NCBI GenBank assembly: GCA_047632015.1
Contig: JBLIBC010000131.1
Coordinates: 1 to 7,378 of the forward strand
Source: JBLIAZ01 sp047632015
Lineage (GTDB): Bacteria; Bacteroidota; Bacteroidia; Flavobacteriales_C; GCA-002722245
Direction: 5' to 3'
Length of the DNA stretch: 7,378 nt
The position numbers and the translations under genes are program-made. The number at the start of each line of letters is the position of its first letter. Position 1 is the first letter of the stretch. Below the pieces are notes generated by a model that was not told the origin of the DNA, searched no databases, and saw only the letters and a list, made by a program, of their open reading frames with translations. Below are positions 1 to 6,389 of this stretch, piece by piece.

Positions 1-1
1 C

Positions 2-259
2 GTCATTACTGATAGTGGGGGATTACAAAAAGAGGCTTTTTTCTTTGGTAAAATGTGTATCACCATGAGAACTGAGACAGAATGGGTGGAATTAATTGAA
101 TTAGGTGTAAATCAATTGGTTGGATATGATACTGGTAAGATAGTATCTGCATCGAAAAAAATATATGACTTCCCAAAGTTAGATGTTTATCCATATGGAA
201 AAGGAAATACCTCAGAAATAATAATAAATACAATGTTAAATTTTAATAAGGAGATTTAA
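2..259 (+). CDS. wecB: UDP-N-acetylglucosamine 2-epimerase (non-hydrolysing), C-terminal part
   Basis: The frame is open from the window edge at base 2 and stops at 257-259, so only about the last 85 residues are present; the true start lies upstream. It opens with VITDSGGLQKEAFFFGK and continues into TETEWVELIELG and QLVG. These are the nucleotide-sugar-binding TDSGG loop and the conserved C-terminal T-E-x-E region of the WecB/MnaA epimerase family, in the form common in Bacteroidota glycan clusters. The enzyme interconverts UDP-GlcNAc and UDP-ManNAc in the cytoplasm, a precursor step for capsule or O-antigen sugars. The end (KGNTSEIIINTMLNF) looks like the natural C-terminal helix, so the 3' end appears intact. 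A related epimerase such as a WbpI-type (UDP-2,3-diacetamido sugar) enzyme cannot be excluded from this fragment. An internal ATG at 53 is not a start. Confidence 0.87.
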   Translation, partial: VITDSGGLQKEAFFFGKMCITMRTETEWVELIELGVNQLVGYDTGKIVSASKKIYDFPKLDVYPYGKGNTSEIIINTMLNFNKEI

Positions 260-363
260 TAGTAACTCTTCTTGCAGATTCTATTAATGAAGGATTAGAA
301 TCAAAATCACCCAGAACAAAAGGCCTCTTTTATCAAAAGTTAGTTAATGGATATTATGGTTAA
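248..363 (+). other. Orphan Shine-Dalgarno and short possible gene remnant
   Basis: AAGGAG at 248-253 overlaps the end of the epimerase gene and is the clearest Shine-Dalgarno in the window. Five bases later, where a start codon is expected, stands ATA (259-261). It opens a frame of 34 codons (IVTLLADSINEGLESKSPRT, then KGLFYQKLVNGYYG) that stops at 361-363, overlapping the start of the next gene. The frame has no ATG, GTG or TTG. I do not recognise the peptide. It could be the 5' stub of a gene lost by deletion, with its start mutated from ATG to ATA, or chance. The sequence shows the site and the frame; the decay is inference. Confidence 0.22.
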
Positions 364-1951
364 GAGTAAAACAATAAGAGTCTTAGTTGGAATTATTTTT
401 TTTTGTAGCCTGAATATCAATGGTCAAAACAAGGTTATAGATCGAAAAATTCAATATTTTTTTAGTGATTATTTTGGCCAACTAGATACTGGGTTTACTT
501 CAACAAAAAATTCAAGTACTACTTTTTTAATTGACAGCTCATATAATGAGTTAATTGAAGAGTATAAACTTCTGCAGTATAAAGGATGGATTTCTTCGCG
601 ACTTTTCAATGACAATTGGTTCAAATTGTCGGGAAAGGACTACGATATTACTATAGATCCTTATGACGGTTTATCTTTAGGTCATGAAACCAGTATAAAC
701 GAAGCGGTTTGGTCAAACGAAAGAGGTTTGTATTTTAATGCACGATTTGGACAAAAAATAAAGGTGCACAGTTACTTTCAAGAAGGGCCAATTAAACCAG
801 ATCCTTTCATAGACGCTTATATTTTAAAAACAAGAATAAAGCCTGGAGAGGGCAGCGTACATTTTCTCGATGAATCAGGTGTGTATGGAAAGTATGTAAG
901 TTTTGGTGGAATAGAATATAAAGCAAGTAAATATGTCGATGTTACTCTTGCCCATGGGAAAAACTTTCTAGGGGATGGTTACCGGTCAATAATTTTATCG
1001 GATTTTGGACCAAATTATCTGTATGGAAAAATGGATTTTCATTTTGGAAAAAAAGTGAATTACACCACGATTGTTGCTGAATTTATTGATTATGACCGTG
1101 AAGAAACTGCAAGTGTTCTTCGGCAAAAAAAATATGGTAGTTATCATTATTTAGACATCGCTGTTAGTAAAAAGCTCCATTTAGCTTTATATGAAGCTGT
1201 AATTTGGGCTGGGGATTCAGCTACAAGGAATACTCTAGAGTTGAATTACCTTAATCCTTTTGTAATTATTCGCCCTATTGAATTTGACTTGGGATCTCCT
1301 GATAAGCTTCTTATTGGAACTTCATTTAAATATATCCCGACAAATAATGTTACTCTTTACGGACAATTTATGTTGACGGAATTTGTTTACAGTGAGCTCT
1401 TTGCGGGAACCAATTCCTGGCGAAACAAATACGCACTTCAAGGTGGTGCTAAGTTTCATAACTTTAAGTTTATGAAAAATTTATTTTTTCAACTTGAATA
1501 TAATCACATCCGACCTTTTACATATAATCACCGTTCACCACAAACGAGTTTTTCAAATGCTGGTCAACCTTTAGCACATCCAAGTGGCTCTAACTTAAAA
1601 GAAGGGGTTATTATAGCAAACTACAAACACAAAAGGTGGAACATGAATGTGAAATCTGTATACAGATTTTCTGGATTAGAATACTCAGACAGCATAGCAG
1701 TTGGAACAGATGTGTTACGCTCTTATAACGATCGTGAAAATGATTTTGGTAACGTTATTGGTCAAGGTGTCCCTTATCAACAATTCCACAACACAATGGT
1801 ACTCTCCTACCTTGTCAATCCTTCAAATATGATGTTCTTTGAAGCAGGTGTCGTAAATCGACATCAAATAATTGATGGCAATGACCGCCAGCAAAATTAT
1901 ATTTTTATTGGTTTGAAAACAGGTATTACCAACAAGTATTACGATTTTTAA
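347..1951 (+). CDS. Wzi/RemB-family outer-membrane beta-barrel protein (capsule assembly)
   Basis: A 534-residue protein with an N-terminal signal peptide: basic MVKSKTIR, hydrophobic core VLVGIIFFCSLNI, and likely cleavage near NG-Q at about residue 26. The second ATG (356) gives the more typical signal peptide, so the start may be there; neither has a Shine-Dalgarno. The rest alternates polar and aromatic residues as in a beta-barrel and ends in Phe (YYDF), the usual C-terminal signature of outer-membrane barrels. Family-like motifs are HGKNFLGDGYRS (203-214), NYLNPFVIIRPIEF (300-313), SLYGQF-like TLYGQF (336-341) and QPLAHPSGSN (407-416). They match what I recall of Bacteroidota capsule-assembly Wzi-like proteins and the Flavobacterium motility protein RemB. 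Escherichia coli Wzi anchors capsule on the surface as a lectin; RemB is linked to gliding. In this locus a polysaccharide role is more likely. It lies 87 bases after the epimerase gene and is followed at once by a terminator, so it probably ends that operon. Confidence 0.82.
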   Translation: MDIMVKSKTIRVLVGIIFFCSLNINGQNKVIDRKIQYFFSDYFGQLDTGFTSTKNSSTTFLIDSSYNELIEEYKLLQYKGWISSRLFNDNWFKLSGKDYDITIDPYDGLSLGHETSINEAVWSNERGLYFNARFGQKIKVHSYFQEGPIKPDPFIDAYILKTRIKPGEGSVHFLDESGVYGKYVSFGGIEYKASKYVDVTLAHGKNFLGDGYRSIILSDFGPNYLYGKMDFHFGKKVNYTTIVAEFIDYDREETASVLRQKKYGSYHYLDIAVSKKLHLALYEAVIWAGDSATRNTLELNYLNPFVIIRPIEFDLGSPDKLLIGTSFKYIPTNNVTLYGQFMLTEFVYSELFAGTNSWRNKYALQGGAKFHNFKFMKNLFFQLEYNHIRPFTYNHRSPQTSFSNAGQPLAHPSGSNLKEGVIIANYKHKRWNMNVKSVYRFSGLEYSDSIAVGTDVLRSYNDRENDFGNVIGQGVPYQQFHNTMVLSYLVNPSNMMFFEAGVVNRHQIIDGNDRQQNYIFIGLKTGITNKYYDF

Positions 1952-1955
1952 AGTG

Positions 1956-1982
1956 CATCACTTTAGAAAAGGTGGTGTTTTT
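1956..1982 (+). terminator. Intrinsic terminator after the Wzi/RemB-like gene
   Basis: Five bases after the stop codon a 9-bp stem forms between CATCACTTT (1956-1964) and AAGGTGGTG (1969-1977) around the tetraloop AGAA. Seven pairs are Watson-Crick and two are G-U. A run of five T (1978-1982) follows directly. This is the standard stem plus U-tract layout and would separate the upstream operon from the wza-wzc genes. Confidence 0.65.
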
Positions 1983-2083
1983 CGAAAAAGGTATGGTACT
2001 GATGGTGCTGTACTTTCAGCGTAGGAGGGGGAAAAAGATTCGCAATGATTAGGTAAAAACAATCATTTATTCTCGTTTAATAT

Positions 2084-2091
2084 TATATTTG
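2084..2091 (+). promoter_or_regulatory. Candidate -7 promoter box for the wza-wzc operon
   Basis: TATATTTG matches the Bacteroidota -7 consensus TAnnTTTG exactly. No TTG or TTTG stands at the expected distance (about 17 to 20 bases) upstream, so only half the promoter is supported. If used, the transcript would carry a leader of about 210 bases including the inverted repeats at 2143-2199. In sequence this AT-rich an 8-mer with two free positions can occur by chance. Confidence 0.25.
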
Positions 2092-2142
2092 TTTTTTGAT
2101 GATTAGCTTTTATGTACTGTAAAATTTGGTAGTGTAAGGAGT

Positions 2143-2199
2143 TTAACAATAATTACATAATTGTTAAGGATCAAATGGAAAAGTTGATCAATTTTTAAC
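2143..2199 (+). repeat. Overlapping inverted repeats in the wza-wzc leader
   Basis: TTAACAAT (2143-2150) and ATTGTTAA (2160-2167) form a perfect 8-bp dyad with a 9-base spacer. GATCAA (2169-2174) and TTGATC (2184-2189) form a 6-bp dyad, also with a 9-base spacer. The latter can be extended by pairing GTTAA (2163-2167) with TTAAC (2195-2199) across a bulge. Because 2163-2167 can pair in either structure, the two are mutually exclusive in RNA. As DNA they could instead be two operator sites about 24 bases apart. Confidence 0.45.
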
Positions 2200-2308
2200 G
2201 AGTGAGAAGATTTTATTTGATAATACCTGAAAGACCAATATGTAAAAAAATTTGGTTTAGGCACTAAAATTAAATCGAGTAGTTGGCTTTAAAATATATA
2301 ATATAAGA

Positions 2309-3082
2309 ATGAAAACGTTTTTAAATTTTAATCTACTTGTCCTGATTTGTGCAGTAATGTTTTTATCATGTGTTTCAAAGCGCCAGGTTCTTTACATGCA
2401 AGATGTAAAGACTTACAAAGAAACTGATGTGATCCATGAACAAACGAGCTTCCAAGTAGATGACATACTAAAAATTAGTATAGGTGCCTTGAACCCTGAA
2501 GCTGCTTTGCCTTATAACGTGGTATCTCCAGTAGCGATACAGGCAAATAACGTTGAAGTAATCAAACTGGAAGGATACCTGGTTTCCCAAAACTTTACCA
2601 TTAACTTTCCAGTGTTAGGTGAAATTTCTATAGCGGATAAAAATACTAAAACTTTAAGCCTCCATATAAAGGAACTACTTGAAAAGGGAGGGTATCTTAT
2701 TAATCCTACTGTGATGGTGCGTTTACTTAACGCAAAGGTAACGGTGTTAGGAGAGGTGAAAAACCCAGGAACTTTCACGTACACTGAAAACAGCATAAGC
2801 TTGTTTCAAGCATTAGGTTTGGCTGGAGACCTCACCATAAACGGAAGTCGAGATGATGTCGTTATAATTCGAGAAAGTAGCGGTAAAAGGATCATTACTC
2901 ATCTAGATTTAACGAGCACTGAATGGATTAAAGGACCTTTTCAAAACATGCAGCCCAACGACGTGATCGTGGTTAACCCTAACACTGCTAAAATTAAATC
3001 TGCCGGAGTCGTGGGCAACGCTTCAGTAGTACTGGGTATTGCTTCTGTTATTTTAAGTTCTATTATTGTATTGTCTAGATAA
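2309..3082 (+). CDS. Wza-like polysaccharide export lipoprotein (Poly_export and SLBB domains)
   Basis: A 257-residue protein, about a hundred residues shorter than Escherichia coli Wza but typical in size for Bacteroidota. It starts with a lipoprotein signal peptide whose lipobox FLSC puts the lipidated cysteine at residue 21. Residues about 48-140 form the polysaccharide-export domain (starts FQVDDILKISIG, ends NPTVMVRLL). Residues about 142-201 form one SLBB domain (AKVTVLGEVKNPGTFTY, then ISLFQALGLAGDLT). The final 25 residues (233-255) are a hydrophobic helix followed by SR, probably an outer-membrane-spanning segment that multimerises into the exit pore. It exports polymer from periplasm to surface together with the adjacent Wzc-like protein, whose start lies three bases after this stop, so the two are surely co-transcribed. 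The start ATG immediately precedes the signal peptide; no Shine-Dalgarno is visible and the upstream bases are AT-only, as is common in this phylum. Confidence 0.92.
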   Translation: MKTFLNFNLLVLICAVMFLSCVSKRQVLYMQDVKTYKETDVIHEQTSFQVDDILKISIGALNPEAALPYNVVSPVAIQANNVEVIKLEGYLVSQNFTINFPVLGEISIADKNTKTLSLHIKELLEKGGYLINPTVMVRLLNAKVTVLGEVKNPGTFTYTENSISLFQALGLAGDLTINGSRDDVVIIRESSGKRIITHLDLTSTEWIKGPFQNMQPNDVIVVNPNTAKIKSAGVVGNASVVLGIASVILSSIIVLSR

Positions 3083-3085
3083 CTT

Positions 3086-5407
3086 ATGAAAGACCAATCA
3101 TTCGAAAGTAAATATCTTCCTGAGGAAAGGAAGATTGACATAAAAAAAGAGTTATCTTATTACCTCTTTTTTTGGCCTTGGTTCATTGCCGCCGTCTTTG
3201 TTACTTGTGCATTTGCTTTTATATATATACGGTATGCTGACCGTGTTTATGAGAGCAATGCTCAAATTCAAATAAAAGAAGCTGAATCGGATCCTGCTTC
3301 TTTTTTGACAGGTGGGGCAGAAATGTTTGGTTTCGACAAGGTAAATGTGGAAAATGATATTGCAGTAATTAAATCCTATCACATTTTAAGTCAGGTGGTT
3401 AAACGTCTTGATTTGCAAACGAGTGTACAGAGTAAAGGGAGAGTTAATAACAAATTGCTATTTGCAGGATCTATCCCTTTTCAGGTTAAGTTTGCAGATA
3501 TAATTGGTGCGAAAACCTGGGAAGTTAATGTAGATAATGGCTTTGCTTCGGTTTCTGATGACAGTTTAAGCTTCAGTCTTTTAAAAGGAGAAGAATTAAA
3601 TAACAATTTTATTTATATCGCAGGTCAAGATTCCTTATTCGAGGAGGATAAATCTTTTGTGATTAATCACAGTGCACTAAATGTTGCTGTTTCCAGATTG
3701 AAAAGTAGTTTGAATGTTGTTGCAGCCTCAAAAAAAGGAGAGATAATAAACTTAAGTATAAGAGGAACTAATACAAACCTAAACGAAGCTATTTTAAACA
3801 CCCTCTTAGAGGTAATTGCTGAAGATCAAGTGAGCGATAAACAGGAGGTGTCTGAAGTAAGTATTGCTTTTATTGACAAGCGTTTGCAAGGCTTAAGGAA
3901 AAGTATTGATACCATTTCTCAGAATACCATTTCGTATCAAATGGACAACGACATTTTTGATCCAGAAACTCAAACAGGAAATGCTTTAGAAAACATCATA
4001 AAAGGTCAGGAGGAAGCCTTTTCACTTGGTATTCAACTTGAAATAGCTAAAGGTCTTAAGGAGCAAATAGAGGCTCAAACAAATTTTGACATTTTACCTG
4101 CAAATGTGGGTATTGATAACGAAAGTGTGAACCATCTCGTTAATTCCTATAATGAAGTGGTTGTTCAACGTAATACTTTACTAGTGAGCGCAACCGATCA
4201 AAGTCCTGTGGTATTGCAATTAAGTAATCAGTTACACAACTCAAGACGAGCAATAATTACTGGAGTTAGTCGCTACATTGAAGGTTTAGATGTTTCTTTG
4301 AGTAATTACAGGCAAATGGAAAACCAAAAACGTGGTTTAGTTGCCGGTATGCCAAATAAAGGAAATGTTTTACGTAGTTATGCTCGTAATTTTAAAATTG
4401 TAGAAGATTTGTATGTGTTTTTACTACAAAGAAAGGAAGAGGCTTCAATTTCCTATATCTCGGCCTTACCTAATTTAAAAGTGCTGAGCTATGGTATAAC
4501 AGGCGGAGGCCCTATTACTCCAAAGAGTAAAATTAGTTATCTAATCGCTATTTTTTCAGGTTTAGCAATTCCTTTTGGAGTTCTATTATTTTTAAAACTG
4601 CTGGATACAAAAATTAATACTAGAGAAGAGTTAGAATCTGGATTAAATGGAGCTACTATTTTAGGTGAAGTGCCGTTTGCGGAGCACATAGAAAGTGATA
4701 GTGATCAAAGGAGTATTACTGCAGAATCCACAAGAGTTTTACGTTCTAGTTTGAGTTTTATGTTAAAGAAACAAGGAACTAACATAATTAATGTAACCTC
4801 GACGACCAAAGGTGAAGGTAAATCCTTTATATCCTACAATTTGGCCGCGAGTTATCGGGCTTTAGGAAAAAAAGTAATATTATTAGGGGCTGATTTAAGA
4901 AATCCACAGCTGCATAATCGTATTGGCATTAAGCGTCTAGGCCAAGGACTTTCTACGTATTTAAGTGATGAGAACTTTAAGGATATTGATGCAATAATCA
5001 CTAAAGGAAAAGGAGCCCAAGAAATGGATTATCTTTTGTCTGGTGCTATTCCTCCCAATCCCGCTGAATTGCTAATGCGTCCTCGAATGCAAGAGTTGTT
5101 AGACATTCTTAAAGAAATGTATGAAGTAATTATCATTGATTCGGCACCTCTGTTGTTGGTAAGTGATACAAGTTCTTTACTACCTTTGTCCGACGTTGTC
5201 GTATACGTTGTTCGTGCTCAATATTCGGATAAAAATATTTTACCTTTTATTGCAGAACAAACAGCTCAACCTGACAACCCTCCGTTTGGGTTTGTACTAA
5301 ACGGCCTGATTGCTGGTCCTTCATCAAACTTTAGCTACCGTTACCGATACAGCTATTCATACAAGTACAATTACGGATATGGATATGGATATGGAGAAGA
5401 TAAATAA
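3086..5407 (+). CDS. Wzc-like tyrosine autokinase / chain-length regulator
   Basis: A 773-residue inner-membrane protein of the PCP-2a type (Wzz domain fused to a BY-kinase). Transmembrane helix 1 is at about 27-49. The periplasmic Wzz/GNVR part (about 50-480) contains coiled-coil-like stretches around 255-330 and 350-420. Transmembrane helix 2 is at about 484-507, preceded by GGGPITPKSK. In the cytoplasmic kinase domain, E547-R550-R553 fits the EX2RX2R oligomerisation motif, Walker A is TTKGEGKS (573-580), Walker A' is ILLGADLRNP (598-607) with D603, and Walker B is IIIDSAP (682-688) with D685. Canonical A' has Asp where this protein has Gly601. The tail (751-769) carries ten tyrosines at every second residue, the expected autophosphorylation cluster. 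Phosphorylation cycles with a phosphatase control oligomerisation and polymer length; the convergent CpsB-type gene is the likely partner. The length is normal for the family and nothing indicates a frameshift. Confidence 0.94.
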   Translation: MKDQSFESKYLPEERKIDIKKELSYYLFFWPWFIAAVFVTCAFAFIYIRYADRVYESNAQIQIKEAESDPASFLTGGAEMFGFDKVNVENDIAVIKSYHILSQVVKRLDLQTSVQSKGRVNNKLLFAGSIPFQVKFADIIGAKTWEVNVDNGFASVSDDSLSFSLLKGEELNNNFIYIAGQDSLFEEDKSFVINHSALNVAVSRLKSSLNVVAASKKGEIINLSIRGTNTNLNEAILNTLLEVIAEDQVSDKQEVSEVSIAFIDKRLQGLRKSIDTISQNTISYQMDNDIFDPETQTGNALENIIKGQEEAFSLGIQLEIAKGLKEQIEAQTNFDILPANVGIDNESVNHLVNSYNEVVVQRNTLLVSATDQSPVVLQLSNQLHNSRRAIITGVSRYIEGLDVSLSNYRQMENQKRGLVAGMPNKGNVLRSYARNFKIVEDLYVFLLQRKEEASISYISALPNLKVLSYGITGGGPITPKSKISYLIAIFSGLAIPFGVLLFLKLLDTKINTREELESGLNGATILGEVPFAEHIESDSDQRSITAESTRVLRSSLSFMLKKQGTNIINVTSTTKGEGKSFISYNLAASYRALGKKVILLGADLRNPQLHNRIGIKRLGQGLSTYLSDENFKDIDAIITKGKGAQEMDYLLSGAIPPNPAELLMRPRMQELLDILKEMYEVIIIDSAPLLLVSDTSSLLPLSDVVVYVVRAQYSDKNILPFIAEQTAQPDNPPFGFVLNGLIAGPSSNFSYRYRYSYSYKYNYGYGYGYGEDK
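5375..5395 (+). repeat. GGATAT hexamer repeat in the tyrosine-tail codons
   Basis: Three perfect tandem copies of GGATAT (5375-5392) are followed by a partial GGA (5393-5395). Each copy encodes Gly-Tyr, so gain or loss of one unit by slippage would change the number of tail tyrosines without shifting the frame. Confidence 0.8.
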
Positions 5408-5471
5408 TTACAAGTAGTAATCACTGGCTAAAATCACCATTTTTTTTACCTTTATTATGCACTACTTGTAA
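5408..5471. repeat. 11-bp inverted repeat between convergent kinase and phosphatase genes
   Basis: TTACAAGTAGT (5408-5418), directly after the kinase stop codon, is repeated perfectly inverted as ACTACTTGTAA (5461-5471), six bases before the phosphatase stop codon. The 42 bases between include a run of eight T (5440-5447 region). The repeat nearly fills the 70-base gap. It might form a long-looped hairpin at the ends of both transcripts, but no T-run follows either outer arm, so it is not a standard intrinsic terminator. It could also be a small element with terminal inverted repeats, although I see no target duplication. Confidence 0.6.
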
Positions 5472-5477
5472 CTGATG

Positions 5478-6212
5478 CTAGTTCGAAAAACAATCTAGTT
5501 GAAAGTCTCTGATGTACTCCCATTTTAAACTTTCCTTCTTTGAAAGAGTAAGAGACTTCAAGGATGTTAAGTGTTTAGGGTGATGAGCATCTGTGCCTAC
5601 AAAGTCATAAAGTCCCGCAAGCAATAGTTTTTTTGCCTTTTCCTTAACTTCAGGCCCATATTTTCCTAATAGGGAAAGTGCATTAAGTTGAAAATAAAAA
5701 CCTTGTTCTTTTAATTTCTCGTAAGTTGACACATCTTTTAGTAAGTGATATCTTTCAGGATGTGCTAAAATTGGAGTTATATTTTTTTGACATAAATTAA
5801 AACAAGAGGTTTCAAGCATTTGAGTGTCATTAAAGAAATTAATTTCTAGCAAGATGTAGCCATTATTAAAAGTCAGTGTTGGCGTTTCTTGCTCTAATTT
5901 ATTCATAAAGACTTCATCAACCATGTATTCGGCAGCATAAGACCTCAGCTCAGGTCCATTTGAATTTTTAATATTTTCAGACAACAAATCAAAAGCGGTC
6001 TTTATGCTTGAGGGAGTGTTGGGATACAATTCTTGGTATACATGAGGACTGGTAATTATACTTTGAAAGCCTAATTCTTTGAAGCCTTCAAGCATTTTCA
6101 TGGACATATCAAGGTTTTTACTTCCATCGTCAATTCCTGGCAACAAATGATTGTGAAAATCGCAAAGTTCTTCAAATAAAGGTTTTCTCTGCTTTTTGAA
6201 AAAATTAAACAT
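5478..6212 (-). CDS. CpsB/CapC/YwqE-type tyrosine-protein phosphatase (PHP superfamily)
   Basis: A 244-residue cytoplasmic protein of the manganese-dependent PHP phosphatase family, usual length about 240-260. The metal-site motifs are in order: H20-N-H22 in CDFHNHLLPGIDDGS with D28-D29, H57 in ITSPH, E95 in AAEYMVDE, H151 in ILAHPERY, and D208/H210 in GTDAHHP. All expected ligands are present, so it should be active. Its family removes phosphate from the tyrosine tail of BY-kinases, here presumably the Wzc-like protein encoded convergently 70 bases away. The short basic start MFNFFKKQRK has no signal peptide and agrees with the ATG chosen; no Shine-Dalgarno is seen. A candidate promoter stands about 30-60 bases upstream. 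The separate promoter means kinase and phosphatase levels could be set independently. Confidence 0.92.
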   Translation of the reverse strand: MFNFFKKQRKPLFEELCDFHNHLLPGIDDGSKNLDMSMKMLEGFKELGFQSIITSPHVYQELYPNTPSSIKTAFDLLSENIKNSNGPELRSYAAEYMVDEVFMNKLEQETPTLTFNNGYILLEINFFNDTQMLETSCFNLCQKNITPILAHPERYHLLKDVSTYEKLKEQGFYFQLNALSLLGKYGPEVKEKAKKLLLAGLYDFVGTDAHHPKHLTSLKSLTLSKKESLKWEYIRDFQLDCFSN

Positions 6213-6389
6213 GGGCGATGAGAGTTAGAATTACAATTATGATCAAAACTACAGTTAATTTATAGATCATGAACTTTTTCTGGTATTATAAAACAGATTA
6301 TGAACAATTTACCTCTTGGTTAAATTGTGATTCATTACTTGAATTTAAAAGATTGAAAACCGTTTAAATTCATAGAGCTGTCTACTTAG
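6213..6389. other. Host intergenic stretch between phosphatase gene and IS end
   Basis: This AT-rich stretch contains the candidate phosphatase promoter (6244-6273) and no gene that I can support. The part from about 6280 to 6389 shows no recognisable motif beyond the possible IS target TTAG at its end. Confidence 0.5.
6244..6273 (-). promoter_or_regulatory. Candidate Bacteroidota-type promoter for the phosphatase gene
   Basis: On the - strand the box TAGTTTTG (6251-6244) matches TAnnTTTG exactly. Nineteen bases upstream stands TTC (6273-6271), two of three bases of the -33 TTG. The start of transcription would be about 25 bases before the phosphatase ATG, a normal leader length. Confidence 0.4.

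Larger units (their letters stand above)
1952..2308 (+). other. 357-base intergenic region, probable leader of the wza-wzc operon
   Basis: No convincing gene lies here on either strand. In order it holds the terminator (1956-1982), a 12-bp palindrome overlapping its T-run (TTTTTCGAAAAA, 1978-1989), a G-rich segment resembling the 3' half of 5S rRNA (2001-2031), a -7-like box (2084-2091) and two overlapping inverted-repeat systems (2143-2199). The last 100 bases are plain AT-rich sequence. TGTAAAA-TTTGGT appears twice (2118-2130 and, with three extra A, 2241-2256). The length and the inverted repeats suggest a regulated 5' leader. Confidence 0.5.

Noticed and set aside
1978..1989. Palindrome TTTTTCGAAAAA as a separate regulatory site
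   Set aside because: It overlaps the terminator's T-run and is mostly homopolymer; the A-run may help termination from the other strand but no gene there requires it.
2128..2135. GGTAGTGT resembling the core of the ops/JUMPstart element (GGTAGCGT)
   Set aside because: It is a 7-of-8 match to a motif known mainly from gammaproteobacterial RfaH-controlled loci; the rest of the element is absent and the match is within chance.
2512..2796. Open frame of 94 codons on the - strand inside the export lipoprotein gene
   Set aside because: It is antisense to a well-supported domain-bearing gene and its peptide shows no recognisable motif; a shadow frame.
2941..3141. Open frame on the - strand across the lipoprotein-kinase junction
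   Set aside because: It overlaps two solid genes antisense and has no family features.
3152..3382. Open frame of 76 codons on the - strand inside the kinase gene
   Set aside because: It is antisense to the kinase's first membrane helix region and has no supporting motif.
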